Assembly: GCF_004348455.1 (NCBI RefSeq)
Contig: NZ_SMKA01000008.1
Location: 25,247 to 89,246 of the forward strand
Source: Kribbella albertanoniae
Lineage (GTDB): Bacteria; Actinomycetota; Actinomycetes; Propionibacteriales; Kribbellaceae
Reading direction: 5' to 3'
DNA: 64,000 nucleotides
Part shown: piece after piece, positions 49,835 through 59,351 of the stretch
Layout: every line of letters starts with the position of its first letter
How positions within the stretch are numbered: the first letter of the stretch is position 1
The notes under the pieces: generated by a model
What the model saw: only the letters and a program-made list of their open reading frames with translations
Databases searched by the model: none
Told to the model about the DNA's origin: nothing
Program-made: the position numbers and the translations under genes

Positions 49835-50280
49835 GCTGCCCCACTCACCAACCCGCTCCTGGCCGGTCCGGACGTGTCGCGCTGAGCCTGAACCCAGCAG
49901 CCCACCCAGAGTTGGTCAGTGCCAGCGGTCCGCCCCTCCCCCGGGCCACCCCTTCAACACGGTGACTTCGCTCGACGCGCCACCACGGACAGCCCTGCAT
50001 CGACTGTCAGGGGACCTGCCTGCCATCACAAATGAACGCGCGGCTGCTTGTTGCGCGTAGGCACGTCCGCGATGACCAATTGTGATGGCCTGGCGGTCCG
50101 GACCTTGCACCACCAGCAGCGTGAGCACCATCAACGCACGTGCAGCCGGCCGCAGGTGCCGGCGGTAGCCGGAGGGGCGGGCGGTAGCCCGCGGAGGAAG
50201 GACGGCGGTAGCCGGGGGTGGGTGGGAGCGCGCGGAGCGGGCGCGACGCAGGAGTGGCTGCGGGAGCGCGCGAGGGCGAT
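49835..50280. other. Gene-free region with inverted and direct repeats
   Basis: I see no gene. Contents: an imperfect 20-bp inverted repeat bounding 50013-50100, and three copies of GGCGGTAGCC with G-rich spacers between 50159 and 50219 just before the VOC gene's 3' end. Confidence 0.6.
50013..50100. repeat. 88-bp element with 20-bp terminal inverted repeats
   Basis: GGACCTGCCTGCCATCACAA at the left end and, reversed, GGACCGCCAGGCCATCACAA at the right end agree at 16 of 20 bases, the inner ten perfectly. The interior (48 bp between the 10-bp arms) has no recognised gene. Confidence 0.55.
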
Positions 50281-50709
50281 CTACTCGAAGTCGCTCGGGG
50301 AGTAGGGTTTTTGCTCGACCAGGACGAGCCAGTTGCCGGAGTTGTCGCGGAGGACGGCTTCGACGCCGTACGGGCGGTCGGAGGGTTCCTGGATGTGGTC
50401 CACGCCTTTGGCTTTGAGGTCGGCGAAGGTTTTGTGGCAGTCGTCGGTGGCCAGGCCGACGCCGTGCATCATGCCTTTGGCCATGATGCGGCGGATGGCG
50501 TCGGCGGACTCGGGGTCCATGGGCGGGCCGGGGATCATCAGGGCGAGTTCGAGTTCGGGGTGGTCGGGCTGGTGGACGGTGACCCAGCGGAAGTCTTCGC
50601 TGAGAGTGATGTCGTTCTTGAGGGTGAAGCCGAGTTTTTCGGTGTAGAACGCCTTGGCCTCGTCGATGTCGTGGACATAGATGGTGACCAGGTGCACGTT
50701 GGTGATCAC
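50281..50709 (-). CDS. VOC-superfamily (glyoxalase-like) protein
   Basis: 142 residues: VHLVTIYVHDIDEAKAFYTE opens the first beta-alpha-beta-beta-beta unit, and GVGLATDDCHKTFADLKAKG with AVLRDNSGNWLVLVE the second. Metal ligands would be His6 region and the Glu near the end. Such proteins are dioxygenases, glyoxalases or antibiotic-binding proteins; the function here is unknown. It overlaps the AraC gene by four bases, so the regulator is in the same transcript. Confidence 0.85.
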   Translation of the reverse strand: MITNVHLVTIYVHDIDEAKAFYTEKLGFTLKNDITLSEDFRWVTVHQPDHPELELALMIPGPPMDPESADAIRRIMAKGMMHGVGLATDDCHKTFADLKAKGVDHIQEPSDRPYGVEAVLRDNSGNWLVLVEQKPYSPSDFE

Positions 50710-51170
50710 GGTGTCTCCTCATGGTTGGTGTCCTCACGACGGTAGGCCCCGGACAGCCCGGGCTGCTTCTCCGGAATTGCGGAGTTCAGGCCGAGCATGA
50801 ACACGTAGCACCCCGGGATCCGGGAACCTGCCTGAGTGCGCTGGTACGTCGTCGGTGGTACGCCGACGAGTTCGCGGAAGCGGCGGGAGAACGTGCCGAG
50901 GCTGGTGTAGCCGACCAGTTCGCAGACCTCGGTGACGGTCAGGTTGGTGGCGCGTAACAGGTCTGCCGCGCGTTCGATGCGGCGGCGGGTGACGTACTGC
51001 ATGGGCGTTTCGCCGTACTCGGCGGCGAAACAGCGCAGGAAGTGGTACTTCGAGACGCCGGCGGCCGCGGCCAGTGCGGCCAGGTCGAGCGGCTCGGCAT
51101 AGTTGCGGTCGGCAACGTCTCGGGCGCGGCGCAGGTGCGCGAGCAGCTCGATCGGGACGCCGTGGATCAT
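50706..51170 (-). CDS. AraC-family transcription regulator
   Basis: 154 residues from ATG 51170 (MIHGVPIELLAHLRRARD). Two HTHs: LAALAAAAGVSKYHFLRCF and VTEVCELVGYTSLGTFSRRF. The C-terminal 40 residues after the HTHs are short and variable, with no large ligand domain. The gene is unusual in being essentially DNA-binding domains only. It precedes the VOC gene with a four-base overlap and is divergent from a methyltransferase, 70 bp away. Confidence 0.88.
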   Translation of the reverse strand: MIHGVPIELLAHLRRARDVADRNYAEPLDLAALAAAAGVSKYHFLRCFAAEYGETPMQYVTRRRIERAADLLRATNLTVTEVCELVGYTSLGTFSRRFRELVGVPPTTYQRTQAGSRIPGCYVFMLGLNSAIPEKQPGLSGAYRREDTNHEETP

Positions 51171-51241
51171 CTGCCGAGCGTAGTACTTTCGGCGCCCACC
51201 GAAAGAGTGGCCGGTTTGCCAGGGGTTGAAAGACTTGAAGT

Positions 51242-51985
51242 ATGAGAGTCGGACAAGGTGGCAGCGGGCCGGGCCCACGAACCCCGGACGGCAGTGCGAT
51301 CGAGATGTACGAGCAGGCGGAGGCGCACGGCGAGGACGAACTCATCGACCAGGCGATCGATCCGAGGAGCAGCATTCTCGAGCTGGGCTGCGGGACCGGG
51401 CGCATCACCCGGCCGTTGCTGGCCCGCGGTCACGAGGTCGTGGCGGTCGATGAGTCAGCCGGCATGCTCGCCCACATCCCCGAGACGGAGACGATTCAGG
51501 CGACCATCGGCGAACTGCGGCTCGGCCGGCGGTTCGACGTCGTACTGATGATGTCCTACCTGATCAACGTTGCCGACGACGCCGAGCGGCTGCGGTTGCT
51601 CCGGACGTGCGCGCAGCACGTTCGTCCGGGCGGCTCGGTGCTGATTCAGCAGCAGCTGCCTACACAGCTCGCCAAGCCCGTCGTACTGGAGAGTGAGCGC
51701 GGCCGGATGGAGATCTCCGACGTCGAGCACCTGCCTGGCAACAAGGTTGCTGCCACGGTGACGCACACCCGCGACGGCCGGACGTGGTCGCAGCGGTTGC
51801 TGACTCAGAACCTCACCGAGGAGCAGCTGGCTGGTCAGCTCACCGAGGCCGGGTTGCGGCTGGCGGAGTACCTCACGCCGGACACCAGCTGGGTGCGTGC
51901 CAATCCGGTGGCAACCGGACCCCAGGGTGTGGACCCTGATGGGTATGACGACGATTTCGCGGCAGGTCGATCGCCCTCCGCCTGA
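51242..51985 (+). CDS. Class I SAM-dependent methyltransferase
   Basis: 247 residues from ATG 51242. Motif I is ILELGCGTGRITRPLLARGH, the acidic end of strand 2 is VVAVDESAGML, motif II is FDVVLMMSYLINVADDAERL and post-motif LRPGG reads HVRPGGSVLIQQ. Substrate unknown. The 3' end overlaps the ECF sigma gene's start by about 46 bp, so the two are likely translationally coupled. Confidence 0.88.
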   Translation: MRVGQGGSGPGPRTPDGSAIEMYEQAEAHGEDELIDQAIDPRSSILELGCGTGRITRPLLARGHEVVAVDESAGMLAHIPETETIQATIGELRLGRRFDVVLMMSYLINVADDAERLRLLRTCAQHVRPGGSVLIQQQLPTQLAKPVVLESERGRMEISDVEHLPGNKVAATVTHTRDGRTWSQRLLTQNLTEEQLAGQLTEAGLRLAEYLTPDTSWVRANPVATGPQGVDPDGYDDDFAAGRSPSA

Positions 51986-52541
51986 CACCGGGGACGACGA
52001 TCTCTGGGACGCCCTGCGCCGCCAGGAACCAGAGGCGCTGGGCGAACTGTTCACCCGGTACGCCGCAGCCGTGCACGCGTATGCGGTCCGGCATACGGGC
52101 TCCTACGCGTACGCCGATGACGCCGTACAGGCGACGTTTGTGACCGCCTGGAAGCAGTTCAGCCGCACCGACGTCGGACCGCTGCAGCACGGTACGGCGA
52201 AGCCCTGGTTGCTGGCGATCGCCCGCAACGAGCTCCGGAACAGCGTCCGGTCCAGACGGCGACTGGCGCAGTTCCTGCTCCGCCAACCGGCGCCCCTGGA
52301 CCACCCGGACCACTCCGAGGCGGTCGCTGCGCGCGTTGACTCCGAGCAACACATCCAGGCCGTTCGGGCAGCCCTGTCTGCCCTTCCGGCCCACGAGCGC
52401 GAGACCGTCGAGCTCGTCTATTGGGCAGAGCTGACGCTCGCCGAAGCCGCGGCGGTCCTGGGGGTCGCCGAAGGCACCGTGAAGGCCCGGCTCTTCCGAG
52501 CCCGCCGCCGCCTGCCCGCCCTGCTGGAGGAGCACCGATGA
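51939..52541 (+). CDS. ECF-type RNA polymerase sigma factor
   Basis: 200 residues from ATG 51939, or 198 from the next ATG at 51945. Region 2: ALGELFTRYAAAVHAYAV and DDAVQATFVTAWKQF. Region 4: LPAHERETVELVYWAELTLA and EAAAVLGVAEGTVKARLFRA. It begins inside the methyltransferase gene and overlaps the downstream membrane-protein gene by four bases (ATGA). It would direct RNA polymerase to an unknown regulon. Confidence 0.9.
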   Translation: MGMTTISRQVDRPPPDTGDDDLWDALRRQEPEALGELFTRYAAAVHAYAVRHTGSYAYADDAVQATFVTAWKQFSRTDVGPLQHGTAKPWLLAIARNELRNSVRSRRRLAQFLLRQPAPLDHPDHSEAVAARVDSEQHIQAVRAALSALPAHERETVELVYWAELTLAEAAAVLGVAEGTVKARLFRARRRLPALLEEHR

Positions 52542-53386
52542 ACCTGACCACTCCCCCGCCGGTCGAGCACCTCGACCCCGGGTACGCCGCGGATGTCAAG
52601 CACGACCTGGTCCGGAAGGCTCGCAAACCCAAGCGGGCGCGGTGGACTCCGTTCCTCGCCTGGGTGCCGATCGTCGCAGCCACCGCAGCGATCGCGATCA
52701 GCACCACCACAGTCGTCACCCTGAGCCGCAGCGGCGGTGGCGGCTCCACGGATCCGGCCGGACCGCCCGGCATCGTCCAGGTGCCGCCTGAGGCTTCGAA
52801 GGTGGAGGAAACCGACCTCGGCCCCGCAGACGAGGCCTGGGCCCGTGCAGCTGCGGAAAAGTGTCTCGTGCCGAGCACCGATGCGTACGGCACCAAGTCG
52901 CATTGGAACAGCCCTGCGGATGCAAAGACTGCCAAGATCCGCTCCGCGCGCTGGGTGAAGAACGTGGTACATCCCGACGAACGCAGACAGCTGCTGCAGT
53001 CCTTCAGCATCGTCGACGAGGACGTGGTGTTCCAGTGCCTGGACGGCGTCGTCCTCTGGCATGGCATCACGAGTGAGCTCGACGACGGGGTGTCCGCTCA
53101 GGAACCCGTCGCAGGCGCGTGGTCGTGGGGCTCGGAGGATCAAGGACCGGTGACCGTTGCAAACTCGGACTACATCTTCCGCGCCACTGACGACGTCGAA
53201 CGGGTTCAGCTTCGAATTCGGGGGACCGAGGCAGCGTCTCCTTGGTACTCGACACGCGTCAGCGGCAATCTCGGATACATCGCCGGTGTGCTGCCCGGCG
53301 CACAAGCCGACGCCGGACGGCTCGAGGTTGACCTGCGTGCGTTCGACAAGGCTGGGAAGCAGGTCTGGTCCAAGACGTTCGGCTGA
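52538..53386 (+). CDS. Single-pass membrane protein, candidate anti-sigma factor
   Basis: 282 residues from ATG 52538. A cytoplasmic stretch of ~45 residues with KARKPKRARW, then one transmembrane helix (FLAWVPIVAATAAIAISTTT), a Gly/Pro linker, and an extracellular domain with two Cys (AEKCLVPST, VVFQCLDGVV). Position directly after the ECF gene is typical of anti-sigma factors, but I see no zinc-binding HxxxCxxC motif, and the cytoplasmic part is short. So this is a candidate only, possibly the sensor in the pair. Confidence 0.7.
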   Translation: MNLTTPPPVEHLDPGYAADVKHDLVRKARKPKRARWTPFLAWVPIVAATAAIAISTTTVVTLSRSGGGGSTDPAGPPGIVQVPPEASKVEETDLGPADEAWARAAAEKCLVPSTDAYGTKSHWNSPADAKTAKIRSARWVKNVVHPDERRQLLQSFSIVDEDVVFQCLDGVVLWHGITSELDDGVSAQEPVAGAWSWGSEDQGPVTVANSDYIFRATDDVERVQLRIRGTEAASPWYSTRVSGNLGYIAGVLPGAQADAGRLEVDLRAFDKAGKQVWSKTFG

Positions 53387-53394
53387 CAACAACA

Positions 53395-53427
53395 AACCGG
53401 CCGGGCCCTCGGGGGGGCCGGCCGGTT
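53395..53427. terminator. Bidirectional hairpin terminator
   Basis: AACCGGCCGG (53395-53404) pairs perfectly with CCGGCCGGTT (53418-53427), loop of 13 bases. It separates the ECF operon from the convergent GH19-like gene. Confidence 0.85.
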
Positions 53428-53454
53428 CGCGGGGTGGCTTCGGGTGTGGAGGGA

Positions 53455-54408
53455 TCAGCCGAGGCCGCTGCTGCCTTCGTTCACTGCTGCTTCGAACTGG
53501 GTGCGGGTGAGCTTGGAGGTGTCGCCCATGGTCTTGGCCGTCCGGCTGCAGTTGACCGCGGGGGCCGGCTGGCCGGACAGGTAGGCGATGGCGGTGCGGA
53601 AGGTTGCGCAGCGGCGGCCGTCCTCGTCGCCGGCCGGGTAACCGATGGCGGCGTTGACCTTGCCCATCTGCAATGCGTCGGCGTACGGGTTGATCCTGCG
53701 CTCGACCGTCCAGTACCAGCGGGCGATCGGGGCGCTCCACTCCAGCGACCTGGCCTTCTCCGGATCACTGACGAGGTTGACGCCGAGGTGGTCACCGGCC
53801 CGCTGGTAGTTGCCTTCGGTGGTCAACTGGATGTAGCCGCGGCCGCCGTACGGGCGGGTGTCGCCGATCTCGCGGATGTTGTACTCCAGCCGCGACTCGT
53901 GCACCAGCGTGGCAAGGAACGCGGCCTGGCGGTACACGGTGTTGATCTCAGCGCCGCGCATCGCCTCGTTCAGCGACGGCAGGCCCTCCTCCACGAGCGT
54001 CGGGTTCGCGATCCGCGAGCCGAACATGGCCTGTACGTCGGCCAGCGTGATCTCGCGGTACGGCGGTTCCGGGTCGACGCCACATTCGCCGACGCCGGGC
54101 AGCTTGTCCTCGGGGATCGCGACGAACACGACTGACAGGTACCCGCCGAGTGCGGGGACATGGGCCCACCACTCACTGGTGCCTTCGGACGTCGTGACGC
54201 GGTCACCCCGCTTCTGGCAGTCGACATCGATCGAGGTCGGCCCTGGCAACGTCCGGACGATGGCCGCGGACAGGTAGGCGTCGGCGCGGACGTTCACGCC
54301 GCTGCCGTAGGTGGAGAAAACGGCTGCGTATGCCGGGGTCGCGGTGACCAGACCGGCCGCCACGAGGCCGAGACCGGCGAGGAGGGTAGTGAGACGGCGC
54401 AGAACCAT
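53455..54408 (-). CDS. Secreted GH19-like glycosidase with SH3-type domain
   Basis: 317 residues. Signal peptide (TLLAGLGLVAAGLVTA, AYAAV) then an SH3b-like cell-wall-binding domain of ~75 residues (GSGVNVRADAYLSAAIV) and a chitinase/lysozyme-like domain: LATLVHESRLEYN gives the probable catalytic Glu, and YGGRGYIQLTTEGNYQRAG is the GH19 motif. It could be a chitinase, endolysin or bacteriolysin. Its paralog is immediately upstream. The start is ATG 54408 after CAGGAG. Confidence 0.85.
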   Translation of the reverse strand: MVLRRLTTLLAGLGLVAAGLVTATPAYAAVFSTYGSGVNVRADAYLSAAIVRTLPGPTSIDVDCQKRGDRVTTSEGTSEWWAHVPALGGYLSVVFVAIPEDKLPGVGECGVDPEPPYREITLADVQAMFGSRIANPTLVEEGLPSLNEAMRGAEINTVYRQAAFLATLVHESRLEYNIREIGDTRPYGGRGYIQLTTEGNYQRAGDHLGVNLVSDPEKARSLEWSAPIARWYWTVERRINPYADALQMGKVNAAIGYPAGDEDGRRCATFRTAIAYLSGQPAPAVNCSRTAKTMGDTSKLTRTQFEAAVNEGSSGLG

Positions 54409-54525
54409 GCGGAACTCCTGAGGCGGAGAGGAGGGCGGAATCTAGTGAAATGTTTCCTGTGAACCACACGTCACGGTGACTTTTCACCAGATCCCGCTCG
54501 TTCTCAACCCTTTCGACCCTGCTGA

Positions 54526-55479
54526 TCAGCCCACGGTGCCGGGCGCTCCAGGCACCTTGGCCAGCGCGTCGAACTGGGCGCGGGTGAGCATGGTGGTATC
54601 ACCGGACATCGTCGCCGTCCGGCTGCAGTTCACCGCGGGAGCCGGCTGCCCACTCAGGTAGGCGATCGCAGTGCGGAAGGTCGCGCAACGACGGGCATCC
54701 TCGGCGCCATCGCCGAGCGGGTAGCCGATGGCTGCGTTGACACGGCCCATCTTCAGCTGATCCGCATACGGGTTGATATTGCGAGCAACAGTCCAGTACC
54801 AGCGAGCAATCTGAGCGCTATAGCGAATATCCCGAGCCAGCTCAGGATTGTTGATCAGGTCAACACCGAGCCACTGACCAGCCGGCCGATAGTTGAAATC
54901 GCCGGTCAACTGAATGTACCCACGACCGCCGTACAACCGAGTATCACCGATCTCGCGAATGTTGTACTCCAACCGCGACTCATGCACCAACGTCGCAAGG
55001 AACGCCGCCTTGCGATACACCGTGTTGATACTCGCGTCCCGCATCGCCTTGTTCAGCGACGGCAGCCCGGTCTGGACGAGCGACGGATTCGCAATCCGCG
55101 AACCGAACATCGCCTGTACGTCGGCCAGCGTCACGTCACCGGTCTGCGGCGGATCCTGCGGGCAATCCGGTACGCCGGGAAGCTTCGTGCCCGTGGTGTC
55201 GAGGTACGCGACTGTGGCGTAGCCGCCGTGCGCCGGCAGATGAGCCCACCAGGTCGTCGTACGGGTGCCGACCGTGACCGAGTCACCGGACTTCTGGCAG
55301 TCGACCTCGACCGACGTCGGCCCGGCCAGCACCTTGACCACGGCAGCCGACAGATAGGCGTCGGCCCGGATGTTCAGGTTGGTCGCGGTGGTCCGGAAGG
55401 GAGCGGCGTACGCCGGAACGGTGATGGCGAAACTGCCTGCGGCGATCGCGACCACGGACGCGAGAACGCGTTTGAGCAT
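54526..55479 (-). CDS. Secreted GH19-like glycosidase with SH3-type domain (paralog)
   Basis: 317 residues from ATG 55479 (MLKRVLASVVAIAAG). Architecture matches the downstream gene: signal peptide, SH3b-like domain (TNLNIRADAYLSAAVV), then GH19-like domain with LATLVHESRLEYN and YGGRGYIQLTGDFNYRP. The two proteins are alike along their full length, so they arose by tandem duplication. A hairpin covers its Shine-Dalgarno site. Fewer Gly and more Ala/Asn substitutions in the linker suggest divergence after duplication. Each gene probably has its own promoter (117-bp gap). Confidence 0.85.
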   Translation of the reverse strand: MLKRVLASVVAIAAGSFAITVPAYAAPFRTTATNLNIRADAYLSAAVVKVLAGPTSVEVDCQKSGDSVTVGTRTTTWWAHLPAHGGYATVAYLDTTGTKLPGVPDCPQDPPQTGDVTLADVQAMFGSRIANPSLVQTGLPSLNKAMRDASINTVYRKAAFLATLVHESRLEYNIREIGDTRLYGGRGYIQLTGDFNYRPAGQWLGVDLINNPELARDIRYSAQIARWYWTVARNINPYADQLKMGRVNAAIGYPLGDGAEDARRCATFRTAIAYLSGQPAPAVNCSRTATMSGDTTMLTRAQFDALAKVPGAPGTVG

Positions 55480-55484
55480 GAGCA

Positions 55485-55535
55485 CTCCTAGGGCGGAAGG
55501 AGAAGAATGCACTCACCTTCGCACCGCCCCAGGAG
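55485..55535 (-). promoter_or_regulatory. Hairpin covering the Shine-Dalgarno site of the GH19-like gene
   Basis: CTCCTGGGGCGG and CCGCCCTAGGAG on the minus strand pair at 11 of 12 positions. The 3' arm contains the AGGAG six bases before ATG 55479, so the site would be hidden when folded. The neighbour has a shorter CTCCT...AGGAG pair in the same place. Confidence 0.5.
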
Positions 55536-55555
55536 CGTTGCTCAAGTACGCAACG

Positions 55556-57340
55556 TCAGCTCTTCTTGTCCTCCGACGAGGAAGGCTTGGCGTCCACACC
55601 GGCCTCCTTGCGCTGCGCCGGAGTGATCGGCGCCGGAGCCGCGGTCAGCGGGTCGAACCCACCGCCGGACTTCGGGAACGCGATCACGTCGCGGATCGAC
55701 TCGGTCCCGGCGAGCAGCGCGGTGATCCGGTCCCAGCCGAACGCGATCCCGCCGTGCGGCGGCGCGCCGAACTTGAACGCGTCGAGCAGGAAGCCGAACT
55801 TCTCGGTCGCCTCCTCGTCGGTCAGGCCCATCACCTTGAAGACGCGCTTCTGGATGTCCTCGCGGTGGATACGGATCGACCCACCGCCGATCTCGTTGCC
55901 GTTGCAGACGATGTCGTAGGCGTAGGCGAGCGCGTTGCCCGGGTCGGTGTCGAAGGTCTCCAGCGAGTCCGGCTTCGGCGAGGTGAAGGCGTGGTGCACA
56001 GCCGTCCACGCACCCGAACCCACCGCGACGTCACCAGCGGCGGTCGCGTCGTCGGCCGGCTCGAACAGCGGCGCGTCGACGACCCACAGGAACGACCAGG
56101 CCGACTCGTCGATCAGGCCACCGCGGCGACCGATCTCCAACCGAGCCGCACCCAGCAACGCCCGCGAAGTCTTGATCGGACCAGCAGCGAAGAAGATGCA
56201 GTCACCCGGCTTCGCACCGACGTGGTCGGCCAGCCCCGCACGCTCTTCCTCAGAAAGGTTCTTCGCAACCGGACCGCCGAGCTCGCCGTCCTGGCCGACC
56301 AGCACGTAGGCCAGTCCGCGAGCGCCACGCTGCTTGGCCCACTCCTGCCACGCGTCCAACTGCTTGCGCGGCTGGTCCGCACCACCCGGCATCACGACAG
56401 CACCGACGTACGGCGCCTGGAACACGCGGAACGGGGTGTCCTTGAAGTACTCGGTGCACTCGACCAGCTCGAGACCCATCCGCAGGTCGGGCTTGTCGGA
56501 ACCGAACCGCGCCATCGCCTCGGCATACGTCATCCGCGGGATCGGCGTCTGGACGTCGTACCCGATCAACTTCCAGAGCGCGGCCAGCACCTCTTCGGCC
56601 AGCGCGATCACGTCGTCCTGGTCGACGAAGCTCATCTCGATGTCGAGCTGGGTGAACTCCGGCTGCCGGTCGGCACGGAAGTCCTCGTCGCGGTAGCAGC
56701 GCGCGATCTGGTAGTACCGCTCCATACCGGCCACCATCAGCAGCTGCTTGAACAGCTGCGGCGACTGCGGCAACGCGTACCAGGAGCCCGGCTGCAGGCG
56801 AGCCGGGACCAGGAAGTCGCGGGCGCCTTCGGGCGTCGACTTGGTCAGCGTCGGCGTCTCGATCTCGACGAAGTCATGCTGAGCCAGTACGTCGCGCGCC
56901 GCCTTGTTCACCTGGCTGCGCAGCCGGAGCGCCGCACCCGGGCCCTGGCGACGCAGGTCGAGGTAGCGGTACTTGAGCCGGACCTCTTCGTTCACCGGGG
57001 TCGCGTGGTGCTCCTCGACCGGGAACGGCAACGGGTCAGCGGAGTTCAGCACCTCGACCTCAGCCGCGATGACCTCGATCGCGCCGGTCGGCAGGTTCGG
57101 GTTGGCGTTGCCCTCCGGCCGCGCGTTCACCTCGCCGACGATCTTGAGGCAGAACTCCGAACGCAGCGGTCCGGCGACCTCCTCGTCGCGGATGACGACC
57201 TGGACCGTGCCACTGGAGTCGCGCAGGTCGATGAACGCCACGCCGCCGTGATCACGCCGCCGCGCCACCCAGCCGGCCAGCGTGACGGTCTGCCCGGCGT
57301 GCTCGGCACGCAACGAGCCTGCGGAATGGGTACGGATCAC
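55556..57340 (-). CDS. aspS: Aspartyl-tRNA synthetase
   Basis: 594 residues from GTG 57340 ([17 protein letters not shown]), with AGGAGAAC upstream; it overlaps the hisS stop (GTGA). Parts: OB-fold anticodon-binding domain ([20 protein letters not shown]), class II core with [34 protein letters not shown], and [11 protein letters not shown] motif 3, and the bacterial insertion domain. The C-terminus ends in Ser/Glu/Lys. It charges tRNA-Asp (and probably tRNA-Asn if Asn is made by amidation; not decided here). Confidence 0.97.
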   Translation of the reverse strand: MIRTHSAGSLRAEHAGQTVTLAGWVARRRDHGGVAFIDLRDSSGTVQVVIRDEEVAGPLRSEFCLKIVGEVNARPEGNANPNLPTGAIEVIAAEVEVLNSADPLPFPVEEHHATPVNEEVRLKYRYLDLRRQGPGAALRLRSQVNKAARDVLAQHDFVEIETPTLTKSTPEGARDFLVPARLQPGSWYALPQSPQLFKQLLMVAGMERYYQIARCYRDEDFRADRQPEFTQLDIEMSFVDQDDVIALAEEVLAALWKLIGYDVQTPIPRMTYAEAMARFGSDKPDLRMGLELVECTEYFKDTPFRVFQAPYVGAVVMPGGADQPRKQLDAWQEWAKQRGARGLAYVLVGQDGELGGPVAKNLSEEERAGLADHVGAKPGDCIFFAAGPIKTSRALLGAARLEIGRRGGLIDESAWSFLWVVDAPLFEPADDATAAGDVAVGSGAWTAVHHAFTSPKPDSLETFDTDPGNALAYAYDIVCNGNEIGGGSIRIHREDIQKRVFKVMGLTDEEATEKFGFLLDAFKFGAPPHGGIAFGWDRITALLAGTESIRDVIAFPKSGGGFDPLTAAPAPITPAQRKEAGVDAKPSSSEDKKS

Positions 57341-58665
57341 GAGTTCTCCTGAGTGTTGATTTTCGGTCGTACGTCGACTGCCGGCGGCGCCCACGTGGCG
57401 GGGTCGACCGCCACCTGCTCACCGCTGCGAATGTCCTTGATCTCGGGCCCGTTCTCAGTGCTGAACAGCACGAACGGAATCCCCCGCCGGTCCGCGAACT
57501 TGATCTGCTTCCCGAACTTCGCCGCCGCGGGCGCAACCTCGACCGGGATCCCCCGGCCCCGCAACTGCGCCGCGGTCCGCATCGCCTCGGCCCGGTCCTC
57601 CTCCGCGTTCAACGCGACCAGTACGGCGGTCGGCGTACTGCGGCTGCCCTTCAGCAAACCTTGGCTGATCAGCCGGTGCACCAGCCGCGAGACGCCGATC
57701 GAGATCCCCACACCCGGGTACGTCGTCTTGCCGTCCGACGCGAGTGCGTCGTACCGGCCGCCGCCGCCGACGGATCCGAATGCCTCCTGGCCGACGAGGT
57801 AGATCTCGTAGACCGCGCCGGTGTAGTAGTCCAGACCGCGCGCGATCCGCAGATCGGCCAGCAGCAGACCGGGCGCGTGCTCGGTCGCGGCGGCCATCAC
57901 CTGGCTGAGCTGCTCGAGCCCCTCGTCCAGCGTCGGGTGCTCGACACCGAGTGCACGCACCTGCTCCACGAACGACGTGTCGGTGCTGGAGATGTCAGCC
58001 AGCTGAACCGCCAGCCGGGCCTGCTTGTCCGTCGCGCCGGACTCGACCAGGCGCTCGACCACCTTCTCCGGACCGATCTTGTCGATCTTGTCGACGATCC
58101 GGAGCACGGTGGTGACGTCGTCCAGGCCGAGGCCGCGGTAGAAGCCCTCGGGGATCTTGCGGTTGTTCACCTTGATCACGAACTCGGGCACCGGCAGCTT
58201 GCGCAGCGCGTCCGCGATCACCAGCGGCAGCTCGACCTCGTAGTGGTTCGGCAGCTCACCACTGTCGACGATGTCGATATCGGCCTGGGTGAACTCGCGG
58301 TACCGGCCCTCCTGCGGACGCTCACCACGCCAGACCTTCTGGATCTGGTAGCGGCGGAACGGGAAGGCGAGCTTGCCGCCGTGCTCCAGGACGTAGCGGG
58401 CGAACGGGACGGTCAGGTCGAAGTGCAGACCGAGCGACGCGTCCTCACCTTCGGCCGCGAGCCGCCGTACACCGTAGATCTCCTTGTCGGCGTCCTCGCC
58501 CTGGTTGGACAGGCGCTCGACCGGCTCCACCGCGCGGGTCTCGACCGACGCGAAGCCGTGCAGCTCGAACGTCTCCCGGATGGTGTCGAGGAACTCCAGC
58601 TCGACGATCCGGTCGGACGGAAGGAATTCGGGGAACCCACTGAGAGGGGTCACCTTGCCACTCAT
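57337..58665 (-). CDS. hisS: Histidyl-tRNA synthetase
   Basis: 442 residues. Class II core motifs: [37 protein letters not shown] and [13 protein letters not shown] (His-specific), plus [14 protein letters not shown]. The C-terminal anticodon-binding domain is present ([20 protein letters not shown]). ATG 58665 overlaps the MBL-hydrolase stop by four bases; order MBL-hisS-aspS. Confidence 0.97.
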   Translation of the reverse strand: MSGKVTPLSGFPEFLPSDRIVELEFLDTIRETFELHGFASVETRAVEPVERLSNQGEDADKEIYGVRRLAAEGEDASLGLHFDLTVPFARYVLEHGGKLAFPFRRYQIQKVWRGERPQEGRYREFTQADIDIVDSGELPNHYEVELPLVIADALRKLPVPEFVIKVNNRKIPEGFYRGLGLDDVTTVLRIVDKIDKIGPEKVVERLVESGATDKQARLAVQLADISSTDTSFVEQVRALGVEHPTLDEGLEQLSQVMAAATEHAPGLLLADLRIARGLDYYTGAVYEIYLVGQEAFGSVGGGGRYDALASDGKTTYPGVGISIGVSRLVHRLISQGLLKGSRSTPTAVLVALNAEEDRAEAMRTAAQLRGRGIPVEVAPAAAKFGKQIKFADRRGIPFVLFSTENGPEIKDIRSGEQVAVDPATWAPPAVDVRPKINTQENS

Positions 58666-59351
58666 GATTTCGGTATCTCCAGGTCCTGCAAGTAGGGGTT
58701 GGTCGCCTTTTCCCGGCCGATCGTGGTCTGGCCACCATGACCCGGCAGGACGACGATCTCGTCGCTCATCGGCAGGATCTTGGTGGCCAACGTATGCAGC
58801 ATCGCCGGATGGTCGCCACCTGGCAGATCCGTCCGGCCGATCGACCCGGCGAACAACACGTCACCGGAGAACAGCACCGCGGGGACCTCTTCAGGACCCA
58901 GGTACGGCGTGGTGAAGGTGACCGACCCCCGCGTGTGCCCCGGGGTGTGGTCGACGACCATCTGAAGGCCGGCCAGCTCGAGACTGAGTCCGTCCTTAAG
59001 CTCGGCGACGTCGTCCGGCTCGGCGAACTCGTGCTTGCCGCCGAGCAGCATCGCCGCCGTCTCCGGGCTGATCCCGGCCATCGGGTCGGCCAGCAGGTGC
59101 CGGTCGTCCGGGTGGATCCAGGCGGTCGTGTTGTACGTGCCGCAGACCGGCAGCACCGAGAACATGTGGTCGATGTGACCGTGCGTGAGCAGTACGGCGA
59201 CCGGCTTCAGCTTGTTCTCCCGGACCACCTGCTCGACCCCGGCGGTCGCGTCCTGCCCCGGGTCGATGACGATGCATTCCGCGCCCTGGCCGGTGGCGAC
59301 GACGTAGCAGTTCGTACCCCACGATCCCGCGGGGAACCCGGCGATGAGCAC
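58662..59351 (-). CDS. Metallo-beta-lactamase-fold hydrolase (glyoxalase II-like)
   Basis: 229 residues from GTG 59351 (VLIAGFPAGSWGTN), with AGGAAGG upstream; longer readings lack support. The metal motif is LLTHGHIDHMFSV (HxHxDH), followed by VVDHTPGHTRGSVTF (His), LFSGDVLFAGSIGR (bridging Asp) and VLPGHGGQTTIG (His). The set of ligands is that of hydroxyacylglutathione hydrolase-type enzymes, which here would act on another thioester, perhaps mycothiol-linked. First gene of MBL-hisS-aspS. Confidence 0.9.
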   Translation of the reverse strand: MLIAGFPAGSWGTNCYVVATGQGAECIVIDPGQDATAGVEQVVRENKLKPVAVLLTHGHIDHMFSVLPVCGTYNTTAWIHPDDRHLLADPMAGISPETAAMLLGGKHEFAEPDDVAELKDGLSLELAGLQMVVDHTPGHTRGSVTFTTPYLGPEEVPAVLFSGDVLFAGSIGRTDLPGGDHPAMLHTLATKILPMSDEIVVLPGHGGQTTIGREKATNPYLQDLEIPKS

